NCBI GenBank assembly: GCA_964409355.1
Contig: CAYPDC010000125.1
Coordinates: forward strand, 1 to 11,366
Direction: 5' to 3'
Origin: PCC-10605 sp964409355
GTDB taxonomy: Bacteria > Cyanobacteriota > Cyanobacteriia > Cyanobacteriales > Cyanobacteriaceae
Length of the DNA stretch: 11,366 nt
The notes beneath the pieces were generated by a model. That model was not told where the DNA came from and did no database searches. It worked only from the letters and a program-made list of their open reading frames with translations. Below, one piece after another: positions 5,818 through 11,366 of this stretch (position 1 is the stretch's first letter; the number at the start of each line of letters is the position of its first letter). The position numbers and the translations under genes were made by a program.

Positions 5818-8034
5818 TTAAACTGTACACCAAAACAGGTTTTTACTGGTGACTCCTAAAGAATCAAGGAGCGATCGCATCTTTAGTGAACATTCCCACC
5901 AATAATCATGATTATCATACATCCAATCAGGGTTATAATAAACATTTTCGTGTAAAACCCCTTCTAATCCTGCAAAATCTTTTGGATCTTGTTCAGACAT
6001 AATTAACAGGCGAAATGGCTTTCCTAGACACTTCTGCTTTAACTTTTCCATTATATCTATAACCTGATGGCGATCGCATCTTCCCGTACGAATAAATAAC
6101 ACCTCATCACACTTCTCAATAGTAGCCCAAAAACGGTGCGATCGACCCTGATAACGTTTTTTCATCCTAGCAAAAACAGGAGTCATATCATTAATGGGAT
6201 CATCGGTATTTTCCACCTCATGGGCAAAAGATAGCCCCGTCCATTTACTATGATAAATACGTCCCTGTTCATCGTTATAATGGAGATATTCAGGATTCCA
6301 CATATCCTCAAAACCAGTATCGATAATATCCGCCACATCACTTAAATTAGTAGTACGGGTTAAATCAAAAGGATAAGCAGGACCATCATACTGAATTTTA
6401 TGTAAAAACATTCTTACGGCACAGCGATCGCCCAATGGTAGAATAGCAATGCGTTTCAATTCCGATAGAGGGTATTTATACTGAAAAGGTAAAGCCGACT
6501 TCGGAGGCACTTTGATACGACTTTCTAACCCTGTTTCCCCCATAATCAGACGGCGAAAAGGAATATCGGGATTAAGCAAATCATCATAAACTCCTAGTTT
6601 CATATCCCTTAAAGACTCAGAAACCTCTTTCCACATTGGTTGTACATTATAATCATGATCTGACTCATTCACTAAATAGAGGTTATTTTCATCGATTTTC
6701 AGGATTGCTAATGAACCATCATAGAATAATACCTCACTCTTGTCAGGGGAGAAGAAAGCCGACAAAGGCAAATATTCCAAAGCATGGGAAGGGGGAATAT
6801 TGATAATAGTATCAATAGTTTTATCCTTCCCTAGCCAAAGAGAAAAATTGACAACCCTAGTGGTGTTTGCTAAATAAATACCTTCGGTAAGTAATTGATT
6901 ATCTCGTAAACAATTTTGCAATTCTAAACGATAAGGATTAAGTTGAAAATCAGTTTTACTGCCATTGGTAAATAACAAACTCTGATTTTTCTGTCTATAA
7001 CTTATTTTAAGCCCTTTTTGGTCATCATAAAGGCAAACATCTACAGGCTTAAGAGATAGTTTTTTTTTTCGCACTTCCTCCTTACCCACATCAAAAATCT
7101 GTAAATTAATAGCAGAAAACATCACTCGATGCCCTTCACTGTTAGGATGTGCCACATCAAAAGATAAACCATCCCTAAAACGCCCATTACCATCACTCAA
7201 TTCCGTTAACCAATCCAACACAGGCACATCCCAAGTTAACATACGACTATGGGTATCGTATAAAAACCAATTATGTTCAGCACTATATTCACCGTGAGGA
7301 TAAACAGATCCTAACATAGGAATTGCTCCTATTTCTCTTGTCATCTGAATTAATCGTTGCAATCCACTCTCAAACCTCTGTTGCAATGCTTTTCTATCGT
7401 GGGGTTGACAATAAGCAAAGCCTTCATTTCCTAAAGAAAGGGCAATAATAACAATATCAGGTTTTTGCGGAATCACCATCGACTCGAATCGCTTAATGGT
7501 AGTGGTGACATTTGCCCCCAGTTCCGATACATTAATTAATTGATGACCATATTTTTCTGCTAAACTCTCTTTTAATAATTTCGCCCATCCTTTTAACAAC
7601 CAAGCACTACACCCCATTGCGACAGAGCTACCGATCACTAAAATTCTCAAACCATTTTTAGCTTTAACGGGAGGATTTTCTATGAGAGGTTTTTCCCAAT
7701 AACCATAAGGATAAGGTTGTAAATGCCCAAACCATCCATCCTCCACAATTAAAGTATTTTCTTGAGCTTCTTTTTCAAGGGGTATCCAACGATTTTCATT
7801 CCCCAACGATTCCCAAATCACTTCTCCTTCGGTGGAAAATTTGACATATTTATACTCTATCTTTGAGTCAGTATAGGGTATATCTATATCAACCCACCAT
7901 AAAGGATAGCGATCGCTCTTTGTTTGTAATGGGATACAATTAGAAATGTTCCATGATCCTAACTCAGGAATTGAACCCAAGAGGGCAATAGATTCCCCCA
8001 TTTTTGTCTGTGCGGTGACATGAAAACGATACAT
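5818..8034 (-). CDS. CBM20 / SGNH hydrolase / DUF1796 three-domain protein
   Basis: The 738-residue protein has three recognisable parts. Residues 1-100 are a CBM20 starch-binding domain (LGSIPELGSW near 19-28, WWVDIDIP, YKYVKF). Residues 128-315 are an SGNH/GDSL hydrolase: block I G135-S-S137 (probable nucleophile Ser137, the usual GDS Asp replaced by Ser), block III G202-N203, and block V D293-V-A-H296. Residues 525-725 match the DUF1796 putative papain-like cysteine peptidase pattern: LGDRC with Cys538, YPFD at 554-557, FAH with His605. Residues 320-520 are unassigned, mostly strand-like. No signal peptide, so it is probably cytoplasmic. I infer binding of an alpha-glucan such as glycogen and possibly removal of acyl or other esters, but no substrate is known. 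AGGTAGGG provides a ribosome binding site before the ATG at 8034. It lies 91 bases downstream of feoB. Confidence 0.8.
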   Translation of the reverse strand: MYRFHVTAQTKMGESIALLGSIPELGSWNISNCIPLQTKSDRYPLWWVDIDIPYTDSKIEYKYVKFSTEGEVIWESLGNENRWIPLEKEAQENTLIVEDGWFGHLQPYPYGYWEKPLIENPPVKAKNGLRILVIGSSVAMGCSAWLLKGWAKLLKESLAEKYGHQLINVSELGANVTTTIKRFESMVIPQKPDIVIIALSLGNEGFAYCQPHDRKALQQRFESGLQRLIQMTREIGAIPMLGSVYPHGEYSAEHNWFLYDTHSRMLTWDVPVLDWLTELSDGNGRFRDGLSFDVAHPNSEGHRVMFSAINLQIFDVGKEEVRKKKLSLKPVDVCLYDDQKGLKISYRQKNQSLLFTNGSKTDFQLNPYRLELQNCLRDNQLLTEGIYLANTTRVVNFSLWLGKDKTIDTIINIPPSHALEYLPLSAFFSPDKSEVLFYDGSLAILKIDENNLYLVNESDHDYNVQPMWKEVSESLRDMKLGVYDDLLNPDIPFRRLIMGETGLESRIKVPPKSALPFQYKYPLSELKRIAILPLGDRCAVRMFLHKIQYDGPAYPFDLTRTTNLSDVADIIDTGFEDMWNPEYLHYNDEQGRIYHSKWTGLSFAHEVENTDDPINDMTPVFARMKKRYQGRSHRFWATIEKCDEVLFIRTGRCDRHQVIDIMEKLKQKCLGKPFRLLIMSEQDPKDFAGLEGVLHENVYYNPDWMYDNHDYWWECSLKMRSLLDSLGVTSKNLFWCTV

Positions 8035-8068
8035 AAATTACCCTACCTCTGACGAGTAAAATCTAATC

Positions 8069-8088
8069 CATGCCTAATTTTTAGCATG
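8069..8088 (-). terminator. weak hairpin after feoB
   Basis: On the minus strand CATGC, TAA, a short A loop, TTA, a one-base bulge and GCATG form a stem about 40 bases after the feoB stop. A T-run follows only after several bases. It may attenuate readthrough from feoB into the CBM20-SGNH gene; the evidence is slight. Confidence 0.25.
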
Positions 8089-8125
8089 AATCGTGTCAAA
8101 ACTATCAACACTTTTTACAGATGGG

Positions 8126-9970
8126 CTAGTTTTGTATAATTTTCATAAAAGGATCGATGGAATGATAAATCATAAATGCCATAAACCAAGCATAAACCAG
8201 AGAAAAAAGCAAGGAAAAAATAGTAAACATTGTTGATTTTGATTCAGCTTTAATAGTCGCAACGGTGGATAAACAAGGAGTATATAATAGGCAAAAAACA
8301 CAAAAGGAAATTGCACCAGAGGGAGTCACTGTTAAAGCAATTTGTTGAGTTAATGCAGAAGCATTCATAGCGTAAATAGTAGCAAATGAACCCACTACAA
8401 TTTCTTTAGCAATAAAACCAAAAATTAGGGATAATGTTAAATAAGGATCGATGCCAATGGGTTGCATAATGGGTTGTAATAAAATTCCTAATTGCCCTCC
8501 ATAAGTCTCTAATCCAGTGGCGTTTTCGGGGAAGTAAGTCAAAAACCATACGGCTACGCATCCAATAATAATAAAATTTGTGGCTCGATTTAGAAATTCT
8601 TTTACTTCTCCCCAACCTCTTAATAATACTTGTCTAATAGTAGGTAATCTATAGGGCGGTAATTCAATCACAAAAGGTTCTTGACTTTGAAATTCTTTGG
8701 TTTTACTAAAGACAAAAGCGACAAAAAAACTAGCAATAAAACTGAGTAAATAAAGGGAAAAAAGGATAATCGGAGCAATATTTTTCGGAAAAATGGCAGC
8801 AATAATAAACACAAATACCGCTAATCTTGCCGAACATAACGCAAAAGGTATAATTAACATAGATAACCAACGCATAGGTTGCGATCGCATCACTCTAGTA
8901 CCCATTAAAGCGGGAACATTACAACCAAATCCCATCATTTGCATTACAAAAGCTCTACCATCCAAGCCTACCTTTTCCATTAAAGCATCCATGAGGTAAG
9001 CCGATCGCGCCAAGTAGCCACTATCTTCCACCGCCGCCATGACAAAGAAGAAAATAACGATTAAAGGCACAAAGGAAGCCACCGTTGCCACTCCTAACCA
9101 GACACCGTTAAGCAAGAAATTCTGGACAATTTCCGGGAAAGGGTTGATAATAGGTTCGATGATTTGCCCACTAATCCAAGTAGCGATAATATCCATGACA
9201 TCTTGAGAGGGTAAACCCAGATACCAGATAAGGAAAAATATCCCTAACATAGAAGCGAAAAAAATGGGTATTCCGAAGATAGGATGGAGTAAGATACGAT
9301 CGAGGCTATCGGTAATGGTTTTAACTTCTTCCGATGGTATTGTTACTGTTTCAGCTAAAATAGCGTCAATTTCCCTTTGAGTAACGGGATTTGCAGAGAG
9401 AAATTTATGTATATTCTTGAGAATAAAAGAATCTTCCTGTTGCCATAAAGTCTTTTCGATGCCTTTGATAGCTTGATTAAAACCCTTACCATATTTGGCA
9501 CTAATCAAGAAAAAAGGTATCTCCAACATCTCTTGCAGTCGATAATGATTGATTTCTACTCCGTAGCGTTTGGCTTCATCCGCCATATTTAACATCACCA
9601 CACAAGGCAATCCCAAAGCCTTTACCTCTAATATCAACCTTAAAGTGCGATCGATTTGCGTAGCATTAATGATAATAATAGCCAAATCAAGGGGGAAGTT
9701 TTCCAAAAACCTTTGCACCACTTTTTCATCATCGGAAAAACCATTAAAATCATAGATACCGGGTAAGTCAACCACTTCTACCGTCTCTTGATTGAGAGTA
9801 ATTTCGGCTTGTAATAAATCAACCGTTATCCCCGACCAATTTCCTACATGAGCGTTACTTCCAGTGAGACGATTAAAGAAAGTTGATTTTCCCGTATTCG
9901 GTTGCCCGATAACAGCAATACGTTTTTGAGTGTTAGGTAAAACTTTCGTGGTAGCGGAATGACAAACCAT
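8126..9970 (-). CDS. feoB: ferrous iron transport protein B
   Basis: FeoB moves Fe2+ across the cytoplasmic membrane. The 614-residue protein has the N-terminal G domain: G1 GQPNTGKS (22-29), G2 with Thr49 in GNWSGITV, G3 DLPG (68-71), G4 NMAD (128-131), G5 SAKYG (157-161). A helical linker (about 180-225) leads to a membrane part with two Gate repeats, GFGCNVPALMGTRV (347-360) and AKEIVVGSFATIY (521-533), plus YTPCLSTVATI near 563. These Cys-containing segments belong to the pore. The length suits the short cyanobacterial form and is less than the 773 residues of E. coli. The ATG at 9970 places G1 at the normal distance. Unusually, no feoA adjoins it: the next gene upstream is DUF2227, 150 bases away. 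A Fur-like sequence overlaps the leader, consistent with iron repression. Confidence 0.96.
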   Translation of the reverse strand: MVCHSATTKVLPNTQKRIAVIGQPNTGKSTFFNRLTGSNAHVGNWSGITVDLLQAEITLNQETVEVVDLPGIYDFNGFSDDEKVVQRFLENFPLDLAIIIINATQIDRTLRLILEVKALGLPCVVMLNMADEAKRYGVEINHYRLQEMLEIPFFLISAKYGKGFNQAIKGIEKTLWQQEDSFILKNIHKFLSANPVTQREIDAILAETVTIPSEEVKTITDSLDRILLHPIFGIPIFFASMLGIFFLIWYLGLPSQDVMDIIATWISGQIIEPIINPFPEIVQNFLLNGVWLGVATVASFVPLIVIFFFVMAAVEDSGYLARSAYLMDALMEKVGLDGRAFVMQMMGFGCNVPALMGTRVMRSQPMRWLSMLIIPFALCSARLAVFVFIIAAIFPKNIAPIILFSLYLLSFIASFFVAFVFSKTKEFQSQEPFVIELPPYRLPTIRQVLLRGWGEVKEFLNRATNFIIIGCVAVWFLTYFPENATGLETYGGQLGILLQPIMQPIGIDPYLTLSLIFGFIAKEIVVGSFATIYAMNASALTQQIALTVTPSGAISFCVFCLLYTPCLSTVATIKAESKSTMFTIFSLLFSLVYAWFMAFMIYHSIDPFMKIIQN

Positions 9971-9977
9971 AGAAACA

Positions 9978-9996
9978 ATTAATGATTAATAATGTA
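9978..9996 (-). promoter_or_regulatory. possible Fur box upstream of feoB
   Basis: Read on the minus strand, this 19-base stretch contains AATCATTA in register with the right half of the Fur consensus (GATAATGATAATCATTATC). By hand I count 12 of 19 matches, with a poor left half. It ends seven bases before the feoB ATG, where a bound repressor would block initiation. In such AT-rich DNA this match could be chance. Confidence 0.3.
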
Positions 9997-10017
9997 CAAT
10001 TAATAAGAGAGAAGTCA

Positions 10018-10037
10018 GAACTACGAACTACGAACTC
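10018..10037. repeat. tandem heptamer GAACTAC x2.8
   Basis: GAACTAC, GAACTAC and GAACTC lie in the feoB/DUF2227 gap. GTCAGAA units (10014-10020, 10063-10069, then GTCAGC) surround it, and TCGA CTACGC TCGA (10044-10057) forms a short hairpin. The gap is therefore almost entirely repeat material with a seven-base period. Confidence 0.55.
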
Positions 10038-10105
10038 AGCATCTCGACTACGCTCGATAACCGTCAGAAGTCAGCAAAAATCTCCCCATGCCTCCCATGC
10101 TTCCT

Positions 10106-10122
10106 ACTCCCCACTCCCCACT
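10106..10122. repeat. tandem heptamer ACTCCCC x2.4 reaching into a stop codon
   Basis: ACTCCCC, ACTCCCC and ACT, preceded by two CCCATGC units (10085-10100). The last bases form part of the TAG stop of the DUF2227 gene, so the array abuts or supplies the end of that reading frame. Confidence 0.5.
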
Positions 10123-10687
10123 ATTTGTTACGAGAAGTCTTCTTGACAACTTTTTTGTTTTTTTTGCCAGAAATAGGCTTTTTCTTTTGACGAGATTTCC
10201 ACCAACTGCCAATATCATCGGCTAGGTAGTGACTCATTGCCCCTAATTCTAAGCCTATAAATAATGATAATACTTCTTGCCAGTAATGGTTTTTCAATGC
10301 ACTATAACTATTGATAACAAATTTTTGCCAGTGCCAAGCAAAGCCGAAAATCAACTGTGCGATCGCAACTCCGATAATGGCTAGAATAAATAAGATCAAA
10401 CTAAGGTAAAGAATCCGAACAATAGTACCAATCAAAAAACCATGGGAAAGGCGCGATCGATGTTTGAGAAATTTTTGATAAGGTAGCCATATAAAGCGAA
10501 AAAAGCGCCACCGTTTAAATTGTACGGAATAAATATCTAAATCAGGTCCAAACATCAAACCGCTAAAGATAAAGCCTACACTGCTCAAAACCGTTAATAG
10601 TAAAGATTTCGTAATGATGAGAAAGGAAGCGATAACCACTGGCAAACAATACCAAGTAATTTGATCATGAATTTTTCCCGAAGGCAT
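10121..10687 (-). CDS. DUF2227 family membrane-associated putative metal-binding protein
   Basis: The 188-residue protein starts MPSGKIHDQITWY, with His7 followed by hydrophobic segments near residues 13-45 and 88-115. Conserved His/Asp motifs follow: G47-P-D-L-D51, H76-R-S-R-L-S-H82-G, and S152-H-Y-L-A-D-D158. This is the signature of DUF2227, a family found in cyanobacteria and labelled putative metal-binding. It is distantly like the YdjM-type membrane metal-dependent hydrolases. The His and Asp residues are arranged as if to hold a metal, but no substrate or reaction is known. A Lys-rich tail (about 163-188) should lie in the cytoplasm. The gene is divergent from tRNA-Val, and its ATG overlaps the -35 element of that tRNA promoter. 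Confidence 0.85.
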   Translation of the reverse strand: MPSGKIHDQITWYCLPVVIASFLIITKSLLLTVLSSVGFIFSGLMFGPDLDIYSVQFKRWRFFRFIWLPYQKFLKHRSRLSHGFLIGTIVRILYLSLILFILAIIGVAIAQLIFGFAWHWQKFVINSYSALKNHYWQEVLSLFIGLELGAMSHYLADDIGSWWKSRQKKKPISGKKNKKVVKKTSRNK

Positions 10688-10715
10688 TGCATTTTTTGTA
10701 AAGACTAGCTACAAT
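10687..10715 (+). promoter_or_regulatory. sigma-70-type promoter of tRNA-Val
   Basis: TTGCAT (10687-10692) and TACAAT (10710-10715) are separated by exactly 17 bases and lie 17 bases before the mature tRNA 5' end. Both hexamers are near consensus. The -35 box overlaps the start codon of the divergent DUF2227 gene, so the two genes are tightly packed. Confidence 0.7.
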
Positions 10716-10732
10716 ATATTAATGTGAGTTAA

Positions 10733-10804
10733 GGGCGATTAGCTCAGCGGTAGAGCGCCTGCCTTACAAGCAGGATGCCACTGGTTCAAATCCAGTATCG
10801 CCCA
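10733..10804 (+). tRNA. tRNA-Val (anticodon UAC)
   Basis: A complete 72-base cloverleaf: acceptor GGGCGAT/ATCGCCC (10733-10739 with 10797-10803), D stem GCTC/GAGC, anticodon stem CCTGC/GCAGG with loop CTTACAA (anticodon TAC at 10765-10767), T arm ACTGG-TTCAAAT-CCAGT (10780-10796), and discriminator A at 10804. CCA is not encoded. The UAC anticodon reads GUA and, by wobble, other valine codons. Its 3' half with the GGTT of the T arm appears to be the target of the transposon-like end that begins 30 bases downstream. Confidence 0.97.
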
Positions 10805-10840
10805 TTTACTATAACAGAATATTTTAGCAAAATTGTACGG

Positions 10841-10856
10841 TAACAAATTATTTGTC
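10841..10856 (+). repeat. transposon end repeat 1
   Basis: TAACAAATTATTTGTC, the outermost candidate TnsB site, seven bases in from the TGTAC terminus. Its TAACAAATTA core recurs 40 bases on and its TTGTC end recurs in copy 2 as GTGTC. Confidence 0.65.
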
Positions 10857-10861
10857 ATTGG

Positions 10862-10876
10862 TAACAGATTAGTGTC
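10862..10876 (+). repeat. transposon end repeat 2
   Basis: TAACAGATTAGTGTC, 21 bases after repeat 1. The one-base difference in the core (G for A) and the shorter middle parallel the second repeat in known V-K left ends, as I recall them. The stop codon of the small ORF on the minus strand falls in this repeat. Confidence 0.65.
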
Positions 10877-10961
10877 GTCTTAACAAATTAAATATGGTTT
10901 CCTCATCACTAATTCCAATAGTTTTCAACAAGTCTCCACAACGGTCATCCATCGGTAACAT
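10869..10961 (-). CDS. 30-residue small ORF reading into the transposon end
   Basis: An ATG frame with an AGGAG ribosome binding site six bases upstream (10968-10972) encodes 30 residues beginning MLPMDDRCGDLLKTIGISDE and ending NLLRRH. The composition is protein-like, but I do not recognise the sequence. Its last codons and stop are formed by transposon end repeats 2 and 3, which suggests either a gene truncated when the end sequence arose or a small gene native to the element. It is transcribed toward the tRNA. Confidence 0.35.
   Translation of the reverse strand: MLPMDDRCGDLLKTIGISDEETIFNLLRRH
10881..10896 (+). repeat. transposon end repeat 3
   Basis: TAACAAATTAAATATG, 19 bases after repeat 2, with the same core but a degenerate right half. 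A possible further degenerate copy, GACAGTTAATTAG, lies at 11013-11025. Confidence 0.5.
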
Positions 10962-11203
10962 CTTTTTCTCCTATATTCCATCCTGTTGAAAAAATGACTT
11001 TAACATAACTGAGACAGTTAATTAGGGTTAAACATTGTTCAACTCCTACAATCATGTATTTGTTTATATTTTATTTTTTGGAGGCGATCGCACCTTAATG
11101 GGGATTTGCTTAAAAACTCAGAAAGCTATAAAATTAAGGCTCAAAAAAAACCGATGAAAAACACCCTTCAGATAAAGGCTGTATAATAAATACTGTAAAA
11201 AAC
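10962..11203. other. gap inside the putative transposon, no gene seen
   Basis: These 242 AT-rich bases hold one HIP1 site (11084-11091), a CCTTAAT/ATTAAGG inverted pair (11093-11099 with 11133-11139), and the degenerate end-repeat candidate at 11013-11025. I see no CRISPR repeat, no tracrRNA-like fold that I can defend, and no coding frame of useful length. Confidence 0.4.
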
Positions 11204-11317
11204 TCAATCTTCTTCACATTTTCTCATTAGTTTATTAACATTTTCAGTAAATCTTTCTAATTCAAAATTATCATAATATTCTCTAATTTCCTGTATATTA
11301 GACTCTATTTCACTATC
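11204..11317 (-). pseudogene. 3' remnant of an unidentified small gene
   Basis: A 37-codon open stretch ends in TGA and has no start codon: its 5' side hits TAA at 11318-11320 directly. The peptide (DSEIESNIQEIREYYDNFEL, then a charged helix-like tail ending MRKCEED) has the composition of a real protein C-terminus. It looks like the end of a gene whose 5' part was removed, probably by whatever begins at about 11319. I cannot name the family. Confidence 0.35.
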
Positions 11318-11318
11318 T

Positions 11319-11366
11319 TAAATGTCAAAAGAGGACACCCGTTAAATTTCTCCCGAAAAAGATACC
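11319..11366. mobile_element. possible end of a second inserted element
   Basis: At TTAA (11318-11321) the truncated frame stops and the sequence becomes less AT-rich (AATGTCAAAAGAGGACACCC and on). A TA dinucleotide at such a junction fits elements that target TA, such as IS630/Tc1-like ones. Only this end is visible, so the identity and even the existence of the element are inference. Confidence 0.25.

Larger units (their letters stand above)
10834..10896 (+). mobile_element. left end of a Tn7-like, probably type V-K CAST, transposon
   Basis: The segment opens TGTACGGTAACAAATTATT and continues with two further copies of the same motif. TGTAC termini followed by spaced TGACAAATTA...TGTC-type repeats are the TnsB-binding ends of Cas12k transposons; I recall the ShCAST left end as nearly the same with G-to-A type differences. 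The position also fits. These elements insert just downstream of tRNA genes, with the left end nearest the PAM. GGTT in the T arm (10783-10786) lies 47 bases from the junction. The five bases before it (10829-10833) would be one copy of the target-site duplication. No transposase or cas12k gene is inside the window, so the element extends past 11366 or is a remnant. Confidence 0.7.

Noticed and set aside
8406..9755. Short frames of about 60-70 codons overlapping feoB
   Set aside because: They lie within the conserved feoB coding sequence, have no family resemblance and no ribosome binding sites.
10893..10988. Plus-strand 31-codon frame opposite the small ORF
   Set aside because: It lacks a ribosome binding site and its sequence is the antisense of a frame that has a good one.
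10805..11366. CRISPR array or tracrRNA for the putative CAST
   Set aside because: No repeated 30-40 base unit and no GGGTTGAAAG-type repeat end is present; in V-K elements these lie near the other end.

Overview
The window comes from a low-GC cyanobacterium. Three small photosystem II genes (psbH, psbN, psbX) and ycf66 are present. The octamer GCGATCGC (HIP1, the cyanobacterial highly iterated palindrome) occurs nine times where about 0.2 would be expected by chance. The AT-rich style and gene content suggest a unicellular cyanobacterium of the Geminocystis/Cyanobacterium type, but the genus is a guess.

Layout. Positions 1-622 hold a divergent psbH(-)/psbN(+) pair, with a small stem-loop and heptamer repeats beyond psbH. 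Positions 623-2673 hold an AT-rich spacer and a probable GT-C-type membrane glycosyltransferase on +, which has no HIP1 site and looks like an accessory insertion. On the minus strand, 4590 down to 2759 reads psbX, a 337-base spacer, ycf66 and a TolB-like propeller lipoprotein. The last two are 27 bases apart and probably cotranscribed. Positions 4756-5634(-) hold a class A beta-lactamase-fold serine hydrolase without a signal peptide. Positions 5818-8034(-) hold an unusual three-part protein: a CBM20 starch-binding domain, an SGNH hydrolase and a DUF1796 papain-like domain. Positions 8126-9970(-) hold the ferrous iron transporter feoB, with no feoA beside it. Positions 10121-10687(-) hold a DUF2227 membrane protein with conserved His/Asp motifs. 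A tRNA-Val(UAC) lies at 10733-10804(+) behind a clear sigma-70-type promoter that overlaps the DUF2227 start.

The most interesting part is the right edge. Thirty bases after the tRNA-Val, at 10834, the sequence switches to TGTAC followed by three spaced copies of a TAACARATTA-type motif. This closely resembles my recollection of the left end of type V-K CRISPR-associated transposons (Cas12k/TnsB/TnsC/TniQ, for example ShCAST). Those elements insert a fixed distance downstream of tRNA genes. The body of the element would lie mostly beyond 11366. Inside it are a 30-codon ORF with a good ribosome binding site and a gene remnant cut off at a TTAA where a second foreign segment may begin.

A second theme is that nearly every intergenic gap carries a short tandem array of a different seven-base unit (ATCAACA, ACCTGAC, TCTCCCC, GTTGCCC, ACGGTTA, GAACTAC, ACTCCCC). 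The sequences are unrelated but the period is the same.
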